In this document: piece after piece, positions 7,383 through 15,174 of the stretch
Position numbering within the stretch: position 1 is the stretch's first letter
Layout: each line of letters begins with the position of its first letter
From: Nostoc sp. CHAB 5715
GTDB taxonomy: Bacteria; Cyanobacteriota; Cyanobacteriia; Cyanobacteriales; Nostocaceae
Length of the DNA stretch: 21,631 nucleotides
NCBI RefSeq assembly: GCF_020829685.1
Contig: NZ_JAIVFR010000007.1
Coordinates: 1 to 21,631, forward strand
Reading direction: 5' to 3'
Notes under the pieces: model-generated
Database searches by the model: none
Seen by the model: only the letters and a program-made list of their open reading frames with translations
Told to the model about the DNA's origin: nothing
Made by a program: the position numbers and the translations under genes

Positions 7383-7579
7383 GTATTTTGTTGGTCGGCA
7401 TTGGTATTTACCGACTATTGGTCGGCAAAAACTTAATTATGATTCTCAATAATCAACTACTAAATTCCAATTCGACCTAGAATCAAGCTCAAAATCAACA
7501 TCTGGGGTTAAGTTACCGCCATTAGTAGAGCCTCTCTTCTTTCTTCAGGTCTAGATTGTTGAGGGATAGCTCCCAATCG

Positions 7580-7600
7580 CTCAAAGTCCCGGACTTTGAG
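7580..7600. promoter_or_regulatory. Perfect 21-bp palindrome upstream of the GCS2-like gene
   Basis: Ten-base arms CTCAAAGTCC (7580-7589) and GGACTTTGAG (7591-7600) flank a single central C. It lies 41 bases before the ATG of the GCS2-like gene and about 200 bases after the GMC stop. With no T-run beyond it, a rho-independent terminator is unlikely; a dimeric-regulator operator or an RNA hairpin is more plausible. Elsewhere in the 7383-7641 gap, TTGGTCGGCA occurs twice (near 7391 and 7419) and AGGTCTAGA occurs twice, the second time as the ribosome-binding region. Function is inferred from symmetry and position only. Confidence 0.5.
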
Positions 7601-7641
7601 TAAACTAAGACTGTGGCGAGATTACCCTTGTGGAGGTCTAG

Positions 7642-8307
7642 ATGGCGATAGTCAAGCGTCGTATCGGTCTGGAGCAAGAATTTTTTCTGGTAGATGAAGC
7701 TGGTAGCTTGAGCGATCGCGCCGATGAGTTTTTAAAGAGTTGTCAATTCATTGCTCAAGCACAAGGTTTAAACCCAAATTACTTTGTGGCAGAGTTCGTT
7801 AAAAGCATGGTAGAAATTAACACACCTCCTGCCGACACTGCCAAGGAACTAGCTAAAGTTTACCTCAAGAATCTCAAATTGGCGATCTCTGTAGCGCAAC
7901 AGATGGGTTTACGCCTTTACCCTCTGTCTAGCTATCCTTTGCCTACTATGCCAGTTATGCGAGATCACCCTAATTACCATATCCAAGCGCGGACTGTCGG
8001 CATTTCAAAATTTTTGCACGCCGGAAAATGTACAGGTACACACTTACATTTGGAAGTCCCGCCTGGGGTAATTGACCCTCGTGTTGCAGTATCCTACAAC
8101 TCAACATCAATTGAGCGAGAAGAACTATTAAATATCTATAATTTAGCTACAGCTTGCGACTGTGCACTTATTTCTCTGACGCGGGCGTGTCCCTTTTATG
8201 AAGGACAGGCGTTAGGACTAGCCGCACATACAATTCGTTATCGAGGTAGCGAAACCTTCGGTTGGGAGGGAGTTTATACTAATTTACAACCTGACTTTTC
8301 CCGTTAA
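7642..8307 (+). pseudogene. GCS2-type glutamate-cysteine ligase-like enzyme, 3'-truncated by an IS4 element
   Basis: The protein starts with the GCS2 signature RRIGLEQEFFLVDE (metal/ATP-binding glutamates) and continues through FVAEFVKSMVEINTPP, MRDHPNYHIQARTV, KCTGTHLHLEVP and RYRGSETFGWEGVYTNLQ. These are recognisable blocks of carboxylate-amine ligases that join a free amine to glutamate or another acid using ATP. Family members are roughly 370-400 residues. Here genuine sequence ends at Gln216 (8289); the last five residues and TAA come from the IS terminal repeat. The C-terminal half is not found on the other side of the IS, so it was deleted. The N-terminal part has a good ribosome site (GGAGGTCTAGATG). 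A truncated product is unlikely to be active. Confidence 0.8.
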
Positions 8308-9795
8308 GTCTCGAAAAGCAGACTCACAAAGGATTTAGGGAACAGCCCCGCATATACGGTAGAGTAATGAAAATGGTGTACTAAAGGTAACAAACAATGT
8401 TGGACTGGTGGGAGAAAAATTTTGCAACCTGTGAACTGGGCGATCGCCGATTGAATGAGCGTGCGATGTCAATTGGCTATGCTCTTAGTCTTGGATTTGG
8501 CAAAGCACTGTCGGAAATCTTCAACAGTGGAACCGTACTCAAGAGAGCTTATGAGTTTTTGCTAACCCAAAAGTGGAATTTTCAAAGCTAATACAACCGC
8601 ACTGTCAGATGACGGCGGAAACTGTTGCAGAATGCGACATAGTACTGTGTGTCGGAGACACGACTTTTTTTGATTATGGCAGTATTGAGGCTAAAAAAGA
8701 AGGTTATGGGCCAATAGGTAAGGGTGGTAACGGTTTAATCTTACACAGCGCTTTAGCTATAGAACCTATGAATGGTCAATCCATAGGTCTGTTGTGGCAA
8801 AAACTCTGGAATCGAGAGCCAAAGCCAAAATCACCAAAAGATGAAACCCCGACACAGAAGAAAAAACGACAAGCAGCAGCCCGAAAGAAAGCCCGAAACC
8901 GTCCCTTTGAACAAAAAGAATCTTACAGGTGGGTAGAAGCACTCACCACTGTAGAAAACCTTGTAAGTAAACACACACGAGTGGTTCATGCTTTCGACCG
9001 AGAAGGTGATATCACAGAAGTTTTCGAGCAAGTTCGTCAACTTCAACACACGGGAGTTCTGGTTCGCGCGGCTCATAACCGCAGTTTAGATTCTAATAGT
9101 GAGCGTCTCTGGTCAAAACTGGAAAACCAACCTATTAGTCTGTCACAGGAAATCGAATTACCTCAGACTAGTAAGCGTTCTGCCCGGAAAGCAAAGCTGG
9201 CTGTACGATTTTGTCCTGTAAATCTCCGTACCCCCTACCGTTTTGATAACCGTGACCCTCTACTCGTATATGCTGTTTATGCGACGGAAATTGATTGCCC
9301 AGAGGGCGAAACGCCTGTAGAGTGGATGTTGCTAACAACCGAAGTTGTCGCAGATATCGAGATGGCTTTTACAATTTTACGTTGGTATTCTTACCGTTGG
9401 CATGTAGAAGAATATCACAAAATTTTCAAATCAGGTTGCCAGGTAGAACGATACAGACTTGCTGCTGATGGGATGAAAGCTTTAGTCGGGTTCTTGAGTG
9501 TAATTGCTGTGGAACTGTTGCAATTGACTTATCGACATCGTACCCAACCTTTAGCCCCAGCAATTGAAATTCTTAATCCCCTACAACTCCGCATTTTGTC
9601 AGCAAAATCGCTTAAACCACCCAAAGTCTTAACTGTTAGCTGGGCTGTTGAAGCGATCGCTCGTCTTGGAGGCTATCTTGAGCATCGACATAAAACTTCT
9701 ATTGGTATCCAAGTACTGTGGAGGGGTTGGTTAAAATTGCATGACCTGTGTGAGGGTTGGCTGCTTGCGAGACAGACTTAACGGGAAAAGTCAGG
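8290..9795 (+). mobile_element. IS4-family (IS50/Tn5-like) insertion sequence
   Basis: The element is bounded by perfect 22-bp inverted repeats at 8290-8311 and 9774-9795 (outer end CCTGACTTTTCCCGTTAAGT). It encodes a Tn5-type transposase in a broken frame. The flanks just outside (ACTAATTTACAA on the left, AAAAGAATGG on the right) show no direct repeat, though IS4-family insertion normally leaves one of about 8-12 bp. With the missing half of the GCS2 gene, this points to an adjacent deletion or recombination between two copies after insertion. Each end supplies the stop codon of the neighbouring interrupted gene. Confidence 0.88.
8397..9781 (+). pseudogene. IS4-family transposase, frameshifted
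   Basis: The 5' frame (8397-8591) encodes the N-terminal DNA-binding domain WWEKNFATCELGDRRLNERA. The second frame, open from 8555 to TAA 9781, encodes the RNase-H-like catalytic domain: VGDTTFFDY (first Asp), HAFDREGD (second Asp) and YRWHVEEYHKIFK, the Y-x2-R-x3-E-x6-K signature carrying the catalytic Glu. Reading -1 at the T5 run 8556-8560 gives AYEFFANPKVEFSKL, which matches the expected AYxFxxNPxV motif, so one T appears to be missing. IS4 elements normally use one frame, so this is more likely an inactivating deletion or a sequencing error than programmed slippage. All catalytic residues remain. Confidence 0.85.
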
Positions 9796-10072
9796 AAAAG
9801 AATGGATCATCTTCATAGGTAGTATCTGATAGAAAAACTGTTACAGAATTCTTATCCGCACTCCAAATACAACGTATTATAGTAATATTAGGATGATGTG
9901 ATTTATCTACAGGTAATAATATTGAGCATTCTTCCACTGACAAAAATTCTGGTTCTTCATATCTTAAAACCGATTCCCAACTTTCTGGGCCTTCATGTTT
10001 CTCAATAATTCTATCCCACCTAACTGACTTGATTTTTTCTAGAGTTTCTGTCGATATTTCGGAAATTTTCAT
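9791..10072 (-). CDS. Hypothetical protein, probably 3'-truncated by the IS4 element
   Basis: A 93-residue acidic protein beginning MKISEISTETLEKIKSVRWD and containing PESWESVLRYEEPEFLSVEE and TVFLSDTTYEDDPFFS. I do not recognise the family. The TGA stop (9791-9793) lies inside the right terminal repeat of the IS4 element, and the coding strand runs straight into it, so the natural C-terminus has probably been lost. The N-terminus is intact: ATG at 10072 after an AT-rich leader. There are no membrane segments. It is divergent from the Rpn-type gene at 10160, with an 87-bp AT-rich spacer that could hold promoters for both. Confidence 0.55.
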   Translation of the reverse strand: MKISEISTETLEKIKSVRWDRIIEKHEGPESWESVLRYEEPEFLSVEECSILLPVDKSHHPNITIIRCIWSADKNSVTVFLSDTTYEDDPFFS

Positions 10073-10159
10073 AGTTGTTACTGTAGATTCAATTAATAGC
10101 CGAAAATCATGCCTAGTTCTATATAATCATTATTATAATCCGAGGGAAAGACAAAAAAC

Positions 10160-11007
10160 ATGATTGACCACGATCGTCTTTTCAAAGAATTACTATCTAC
10201 GTTTTTTGTTGAGTTTCTTGATTTATTCCTGCCTCAAGTAGTCAGCCAAATAGACCGCGATTCTATCCAATTTTTACCTCAAGAAGTCTTTACTGATGTC
10301 ACTTCTGGCGAAAAGAAGGAAATTGATTTACTGGCTCAATGCCGCTTCGAGCAGCAAGATACTTGTTTTTTAATTCACGTTGAAAATCAGTCCTATACTG
10401 AGACAGCCAATGCCTTGCGGATGTTTAAGTATTTTGCACGTCTGCATGAAAAATATGATTTAGCGATTTACCCAGTTGTAGTTTTTTCGTTTGACGAACC
10501 CAAACGCGCCGAACCTCAAAATTATCGGGTCATATTTGGCGACTTCAAGGTGGTGGAATTTCAGTTTGCAGCAATTCAGTTGAATCGTTTAAGGAGCGAG
10601 ATTTTTTAACACAGTCAAATCCGGTGGCAGCAGCATTAATGTCGAAGATGAATATTCGCCGTGAGGAACGTCCGCAGGTGAAAGCAGAATGTTTGCGGCT
10701 GCTGGCGACGTTAAAGTTAGACCCAGCACGGATGCAATTGATTTCAGGGTTTATTGATACGTATTTGAGGCTCGACAATACTGAGAAACAGGTGTTTCAA
10801 GCGGCAATCAGTACAATGGGATTAGATGAACAGGAGGAAATTATGGAGATTGTAACCAGTTGGCAACAGTCAGGCGCTCAAAAAACGAGAGAAGAGATTG
10901 CATTAAACTTACTGCGCGAGGGTCTAGCTATTGAAGTAATCATACGGGTAACAGGTTTAACAGTGGAGCAAGTGCAGCAGTTACGAGTAAGGGATTGTCA
11001 GAAATAA
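10160..11007 (+). pseudogene. Rpn/PD-(D/E)XK family recombination-promoting nuclease (DUF4351-type), one frameshift
   Basis: The first frame (10160-10609) starts MIDHDRLFKELLSTFFVEFL, as in the Rpn (YhgA-like/PD-(D/E)XK transposase-associated) family of cyanobacteria. It holds the nuclease core KKEIDLLAQ (Asp) and LIHVENQSY (Glu-x-Gln in place of ExK). The second frame (open to TAA 11007) gives the C-terminal helical part with NPVAAALMSKMNIRREERP and a helix-turn-helix-like end, EVIIRVTGLTVEQVQQLR. Shifting -1 near TTTAAGG (10588-10594) gives LNRLKERDFLTQSNPVAAAL, matching the expected LNxLxWRDFL motif, so one A seems to be missing. In E. coli Rpn proteins promote RecA-independent recombination; here the role is unknown. 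Confidence 0.8.
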
Positions 11008-11134
11008 TGACATTTGCACTCATGGTTTTGTTGGAGTTGCGGATCAATATGGGTGAACAATCGATTTGATCTAGATATTTCTAATGTAGCGATCGCAGCG
11101 TAATTTAGCTTGGTCAGAATGCCAAAATAAGAGT

Positions 11135-12277
11135 ATGGAAAGAGATATTGTTACTAAAACTAACCAATTATTTGAGCTACCAACTGGTGAACAATTACAT
11201 CTGGTACCACCGATTTTGGTTGAGAATAACAAGCCTCATCTAGAAGCAAAGTTACCATTAGTTCGGCTTTCTGGTTCGCCAGAAGCAATCGGTGCAGCAC
11301 ATGGAAGTTTACTACGCTCGCGCATCGAAAAAGCGATCGCTGTTTACAGATTTAAACTTTTTCCTGACTGGAGTGACTCGGCACTCAAAGCGACTTCCTT
11401 AGCATTTTTTCAACGTATTCAAGATTTTTCACTTCCTTACGCTATTGAGTTAAAAGCAATAGCATCACACTCAGGGCGAGAACTCTGGGAAATAGCTATG
11501 CTAATTTCTCGGACGGAAATACTCCGTTCGACTGCGCCAAATGAATGTACCGCTGTTTACTTCAAACAAGGAATTTTAGGTCAAAATTGGGACTGGGTAG
11601 CAGATTTTGAAAATTTAGCAGTCATATTTGACATTACTAGAGAAGATGGTCATCGTTTTCTCGCAATGGGAGAGCCGGGTTTCGTCAAAATTGGCTGCAA
11701 CACATCAGGTATTGGGGTTTGCCTGAACATTCTCAAGTGTGATGCACATACAGGCGGAATTCCTGTGCATGTTCTGCTGCGAAGAGTACTAGATTCCACT
11801 GACATTAAAGAAGCATATCAGGCGATCGCAAAAGCTGAGCGAGCAACAATGAGTAACATTCTGATTGCCAACGAGGCGGGAGAGTATAAGAATTTAGAAC
11901 TAGCTGGCTCAAGTCTGTTTGATTTGAGCCAAGATGAGGTAGAAGTCAACAATATTGTGGTGCATACAAATGGATATCTCACTCATGAACTAGAAACAAT
12001 TCCAAATCCTGATGAAACCGCAAGTTCAGCAGTTCGACTTTCAACAGCAAAAACTTTAGTTTTAAATTCTCGTACTCAAGACGAAGCTGAAATGTTAGCG
12101 ATTCTGCTCAACCAACAAGGAGCATTACCAATATGTCGTAGATCTGAGCAAAATCCGTTAAATAATATTAGTTATGGAACTGTTGCCACACTTGTGATGA
12201 ATCTAAAAAAGAAAATATTCATCTTTTCTCAAGGTAATCCTCTAGAAAAAACATTCTCCTTTATTTCACTCACTTAG
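11135..12277 (+). CDS. C45-family N-terminal-nucleophile acyltransferase/hydrolase (isopenicillin-N acyltransferase-like)
   Basis: A 380-residue protein of the peptidase C45 / acyl-CoA:6-aminopenicillanate acyltransferase-like fold. Markers: VRLSGSPEAIGAAHGSLLRS (the G-x2-HG propeptide motif), ISRTEILRS before the processing site, and NECTAVYFKQGILGQNWDW, where Cys138 follows Glu and would be the N-terminal nucleophile after self-cleavage. Then EPGFVKIGCNTSGIGVCLNI, GIPVHVLLRRVLD, SNILIANEAGEY and a NYL-like HTNGYLTH follow in family order. Such enzymes hydrolyse or transfer acyl groups on amides; bacterial substrates are mostly unknown. No signal peptide is evident, so probably cytoplasmic. 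The length is normal and key residues are present, so it looks functional. It shares its strand with the upstream oxygenase, GMC and GCS2 genes, though mobile DNA lies between. Confidence 0.85.
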   Translation: MERDIVTKTNQLFELPTGEQLHLVPPILVENNKPHLEAKLPLVRLSGSPEAIGAAHGSLLRSRIEKAIAVYRFKLFPDWSDSALKATSLAFFQRIQDFSLPYAIELKAIASHSGRELWEIAMLISRTEILRSTAPNECTAVYFKQGILGQNWDWVADFENLAVIFDITREDGHRFLAMGEPGFVKIGCNTSGIGVCLNILKCDAHTGGIPVHVLLRRVLDSTDIKEAYQAIAKAERATMSNILIANEAGEYKNLELAGSSLFDLSQDEVEVNNIVVHTNGYLTHELETIPNPDETASSAVRLSTAKTLVLNSRTQDEAEMLAILLNQQGALPICRRSEQNPLNNISYGTVATLVMNLKKKIFIFSQGNPLEKTFSFISLT

Positions 12278-12320
12278 AAAGATACTTTTTTTGGTAATTT
12301 CTACTTAATATCAAGTTTGC

Positions 12321-12512
12321 ATGGTTATTTATACTAGCGCGGAAAAACTTACTAGAGAAGAGTGGAAATCCTGTAATCTTGACCTTGTAGCGAAACAGTG
12401 GTGTAGAAACTTGGCAAGAAAAAGTCTAAAACCAGAGGCAACATTGTTTGAAGTACTTGATTGTGTGCAAAAAAACCCGTTATCACTTGCTCCGAAAGGT
12501 TTACAAAAATAA
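12321..12512 (+). CDS. Small hypothetical protein, 63 aa
   Basis: A short frame 43 bases after the C45 gene, starting at ATG 12321 and reading SAEKLTREEWKSCNLDLVAK, then KSLKPEATLFEVLDCVQKNP. Codon use and helix-forming composition look protein-like. I do not recognise it. It might be the start of a larger gene that was cut off, because the C-terminal part is short and followed by non-coding sequence up to the convergent LLM gene. Spacing suggests possible co-transcription with the C45 gene. No clear Shine-Dalgarno sequence precedes it. Confidence 0.4.
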   Translation: MVIYTSAEKLTREEWKSCNLDLVAKQWCRNLARKSLKPEATLFEVLDCVQKNPLSLAPKGLQK

Positions 12513-12614
12513 AATTGCTCTCTGCTCTGAAAATTGCCGAAAACTTATTTTTACTGTGCCAGCCCGAATCAAAATCGCGTTTGGGATAATCTCGTCATAT
12601 CTGCCATATCTACC

Positions 12615-13778
12615 CTACCGCAGTACTGCCGTGGTCAAGGGAGTCACAGGCTCGGATGCAGGTGTACGTCCCTGAACCATTGATAATTTGACCGTTGATA
12701 GGTATGGCAAAACATGATTTCCAAACAGTTCGCACTCTTCAATCAGAGGATAACCTGACAAGATGAACGCCCTGATTCCCATATCCATATAACGATTTAT
12801 CTTCCAAAGAATTTGCTCTGGTGTACCAACCAATGCTGCCCCACAGCCAGATCGCGCCCGACCAATACCACCCCACAATAGAGGCTCTAAGTAATCCGAT
12901 GTGGATTTTGCCCGGATCTCATCTTGGCGTAGAACACCCAAAGATTTGTGGTCTTGTGTACGTTCTTTAAGGTTGAAGCCAGCTGGATCAAATTTTGACA
13001 TCATACTCTGTGCCCAGGCACGGGCTTCTTCTTGGGTTGAGCGCACAATAACATGAACACGGAAACCAAAGTCAATCTGACGACCATATTTGGCTGCTCT
13101 AAAACTCATGTCCTGCATGGTTGCGTAAATGCTTTCTTCTGGTTCCGGCCACATCAGGTACACATCGCAATATTTGGCACACACTTCTTTTGAACCCTCT
13201 GAAATGCCACCAAAATATAGCAGTGGTCCGCCATTTTGCTGATAGGGCTTCACTGGGTCTGTGGTATTAAGTTTGACCTGATAGATTTCACCTTCAAAAT
13301 CAATACTTTCCTTAGTCCAGGCTTGTTTAAGGATTTCAATAGTTTCGCAGCATCGTTTGTAACGCAGTTCGGGATTTTCTATTACACCAGGCAGATTGGA
13401 ATTAATAATATTGATAGTCAATCGACCTTTGAGAATATGATCCAGGGTAGCGATATGACGCGCCAACATGGTCGGGAAAATTTCGCCTGTCCGCAAAGCC
13501 GTCAGCATATTGATGCTCTCGGTTTGCGGGCCCATAGCAGAGGCAAACGGAATCACTTCCTGCCCAACCAGGTATGAGGTCGGCAGCAGTATATTACCAA
13601 AGCCCATTCGCTCGGCGGTCAGCATGATGTTTCGGCAGTGCTCATAGTTGCTCCGGCGTTTTTCGTCTAGTACACCTAAATATTGTGTATCGCCCCCACA
13701 AAGGTCGTCAAACCAGGCAATTTCAGCGTTTCGTAATCGTGTTCGGATCGCAACAGATTTTAGAGGTTCGGTGAGCAT
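12615..13778 (-). CDS. LLM-class flavin-dependent monooxygenase (SsuD-like)
   Basis: A complete 387-residue bacterial luciferase-like protein, closest in pattern to alkanesulfonate monooxygenase SsuD and relatives. Segments: AEIAWFDDLCGG, AERMGFGNILLPTSY, INMLTALRTGEIFPTMLARH, GRLTINIINSNLPG, RCCETIEILKQAW, GGPLLYFGGISEGSKEVCAKYCDVYLMWPEP (flavin phosphate region), then LLWGGIGRARSGCGAALVGTP and a C-terminal AFILSGYPLIEE. These enzymes use reduced FMN from a separate reductase to oxygenate sulfonates, amines or related small molecules; no reductase or ABC sulfonate transporter is in the window, so sulfonate use is not supported by context. It is convergent with the C45 gene. Upstream (13779-13945) I see only short open frames with no recognisable domain. 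Confidence 0.9.
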   Translation of the reverse strand: MLTEPLKSVAIRTRLRNAEIAWFDDLCGGDTQYLGVLDEKRRSNYEHCRNIMLTAERMGFGNILLPTSYLVGQEVIPFASAMGPQTESINMLTALRTGEIFPTMLARHIATLDHILKGRLTINIINSNLPGVIENPELRYKRCCETIEILKQAWTKESIDFEGEIYQVKLNTTDPVKPYQQNGGPLLYFGGISEGSKEVCAKYCDVYLMWPEPEESIYATMQDMSFRAAKYGRQIDFGFRVHVIVRSTQEEARAWAQSMMSKFDPAGFNLKERTQDHKSLGVLRQDEIRAKSTSDYLEPLLWGGIGRARSGCGAALVGTPEQILWKINRYMDMGIRAFILSGYPLIEECELFGNHVLPYLSTVKLSMVQGRTPASEPVTPLTTAVLR

Positions 13779-13945
13779 TGGTTTGTGATTTTCATCTCAA
13801 TCGTAAGTTCAACTTATCGTGTTTCATAGCCTTCTTGGGTATCCACTAAGGTATGGAAAAGTTCTACCGCCCATAATATACCGAGCTTGTACCGAAAATC
13901 CTTTTTCTTCTTTGCTCTTCTCAGGAGCTTGAAAGTCTTCCTCTA

Positions 13946-14135
13946 CAAGGATGAAAGGGGCTGAAGCTGAAAATGCACCTTGAGCTAGACAGCGCTGGCT
14001 CCTTCTACAGTGGGTTAGTCTCCATAATAGGCTCGGCTGTCGGCGTTGCTGATGGTGAGCCTTACTGGAACGCATACCTGGGGCAGTAGCAGGTTTGGGT
14101 TAACAATGGATAGCGGGTGTAGGTCTATGGTGTGC
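13946..14135 (+). pseudogene. CyRepA1 3'-end fragment with downstream flank (third remnant)
   Basis: DNA from about 13946 (GGATGAAAGGGGCTGAAGCT) follows the end of the large rep remnant (about 4488-4642). Matched stretches include CTAGACAGCGCTGG against CTGGACAGCGTTGG, CTTCTAC, GCTGATGGTGAGCCTTAC against GCTGACAGTGAGCCTTAC, and GTAGCAGGTTTGGGTTAACA against GTGGCAGGTTTGGGTTAACA. The similarity continues through the stop codon into the 14101-14135 copy of the flank repeat. The frame is disrupted, so this is a dead piece. It lies upstream of, and opposite in strand to, the LLM gene. Confidence 0.75.
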
Positions 14136-14197
14136 TTCGGGAAAGTGGTGGTGTAAGTTCGCCAATGAATACAAAACAACTTTATCCAGCAGGGTCA

Positions 14198-14296
14198 ATG
14201 AATCAAAAAGAAGTATTAGTAGTTCGCTTTCGTGACTCCTTCGTTCTTGACCCAGACGGACATAATATTGAAGCAGTCTGTCATTACCCTGAATAA
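14198..14296 (+). pseudogene. C-terminal fragment of a VOC (glyoxalase/bleomycin-resistance-like) protein
   Basis: The frame ends SFVLDPDGHNIEAVCHYPE, the hallmark end of VOC-superfamily proteins, in which the Glu of 'NIEAV' binds the active-site metal. Only about 20 residues of the domain remain; the preceding residues (MNQKEVLVVRFRD) do not resemble VOC sequence. An ATG at 14198 is in frame but the fragment is too short to fold as the normal four-module domain. It ends 11 bases before the start of the truncated DUF4336 gene. This is the first of three VOC pieces in 3 kb. Confidence 0.65.
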
Positions 14297-14306
14297 TGGA
14301 ACAACG

Positions 14307-14726
14307 ATGATATCACCTGGATCTAAGTCGAATGTAGAACTACAAGACCAAGGGATGTATTCTTTGAGCCACCCAAAAGATTGGTCATGGCCATTCTGGC
14401 CTGCTGTCCCACTTTACCCTTACGGCAGGCGGCGGACACTTCGCAAGGAAATAGTTTTTGACACTATCTGGACTTTTGAGCAGCTTCACGGCATTCTCTA
14501 CACCATCGTGCTGATTCGTATGACTGTCGTCAAACTCGCTGCCGGAGGTCTTCTGGTCTATGCACCCGTTGCTCCAACAACTGAGTGTGCCCGCTTGGTT
14601 AATGAATTGGTAGCAAAGCACGGTGAAGTTAAGTACATCATGCTGCCAACCAGTTCTGGTCTGGAGCATAAAGTCTTCGTTGGCCCTTTTTCTCGCCGCT
14701 TTCCTGAAGCACAAGTCTTTGTTTAA
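14307..14726 (+). pseudogene. DUF4336 protein, N-terminal part (3'-truncated)
   Basis: From ATG 14307 the protein reads WSWPFWPAVPLYPYGRRRTL, RKEIVFDTIWTFEQLHGI, VRMTVVKL-like IRMTVVKLAAGGLLVYAPVA, and YIMLPTSSGLEHKVFVGPFS. These are the conserved N-terminal blocks of DUF4336, a metallo-beta-lactamase-fold family of cyanobacteria and plants with no firmly known function. It stops at TAA after FPEAQVFV, where homologues continue with a further roughly 100 residues. The 139-residue product lacks that half. The break joins AT-rich non-coding DNA, so a deletion or insertion junction lies near 14724. In the following gap (14727-14937) I see one GCGATCGC site and no gene. Confidence 0.75.
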
Positions 14727-14937
14727 TTCTCAGTTACATAGCTAGATTCTCAATAAAAACAGGTATTTCGCTGCGATCGCACTATTAAACAGGTCATTTA
14801 TACCCCTAATTTTTAGCACCTCACAAAATCGCGTTGCTCCCCCTGGTTATATCTGCGCCCGATTGGGTGCAATGGATGGCTTAAATTACTCAAGCTATAG
14901 AATAGTTGACTGTGTTAATTCCTCAAACATCGCATTT

Positions 14938-15174
14938 TCAACCTCGCTTTATTGCGCTTGGCTCCATGTAAATAATTTCCCAAATATGACGGTTTAAGTC
15001 AGCAAACCCATGTCCGTACATAAAACTGTGGTCTTGTGGTTCATTGTAGGTTGCTCCATCGGCGGCAAGTGCAGGGAGCAACCATCGCATCAACTTTTTC
15101 TCGGCTTGATGAAGATAAACATACAAGCACTTCATGCCTAGTAAGAGAAACTCAAGCTTTCGCCAAAAACTCAT
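14938..15174 (-). pseudogene. C-terminal fragment of a second VOC (glyoxalase-like) protein
   Basis: The frame reads KKLMRWLLPALAADGATYNE, PQDHSFMYGHGFADLNRHIW and EIIYMEPSAIKRG. It corresponds to the end of PhnB/glyoxalase-like VOC proteins, whose usual text is ALAAGG-T-EPQDHGFMYG-SF-DLDGHIWE. The metal-ligand Glu in HIWE is kept, but DLDG has become DLNR. The N-terminal VOC module is missing. The frame can start at ATG 15174, overlapping the end of the AHSA1 gene (stop 15152), so it may be translated by coupling, but the first 20 or so residues are not VOC-like. In relatives an ArsR-AHSA1-VOC gene order is common, so this is probably the damaged third gene of that operon. Confidence 0.65.

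Noticed and set aside
11008..11134. Promoter boxes before the C45 gene.
   Set aside because: Several AT-rich hexamers are possible but none has a convincing -35/-10 pair with correct spacing.
4840..12277. A beta-lactam biosynthetic cluster, because CmcJ-like and isopenicillin-N acyltransferase-like genes are both present.
   Set aside because: There is no ACV synthetase, isopenicillin N synthase or beta-lactam ring-forming enzyme, and both families are broad with many non-beta-lactam members.
13824..14075. A minus-strand open frame of 83 codons as a gene.
   Set aside because: It runs antisense through the rep-derived DNA from 13946 on, has an Arg/Ser-rich composition typical of shadow frames and shows no known domain.
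14385..14714. A 109-codon minus-strand frame opposite the DUF4336 remnant.
   Set aside because: The plus-strand frame has clear family motifs over the same bases.
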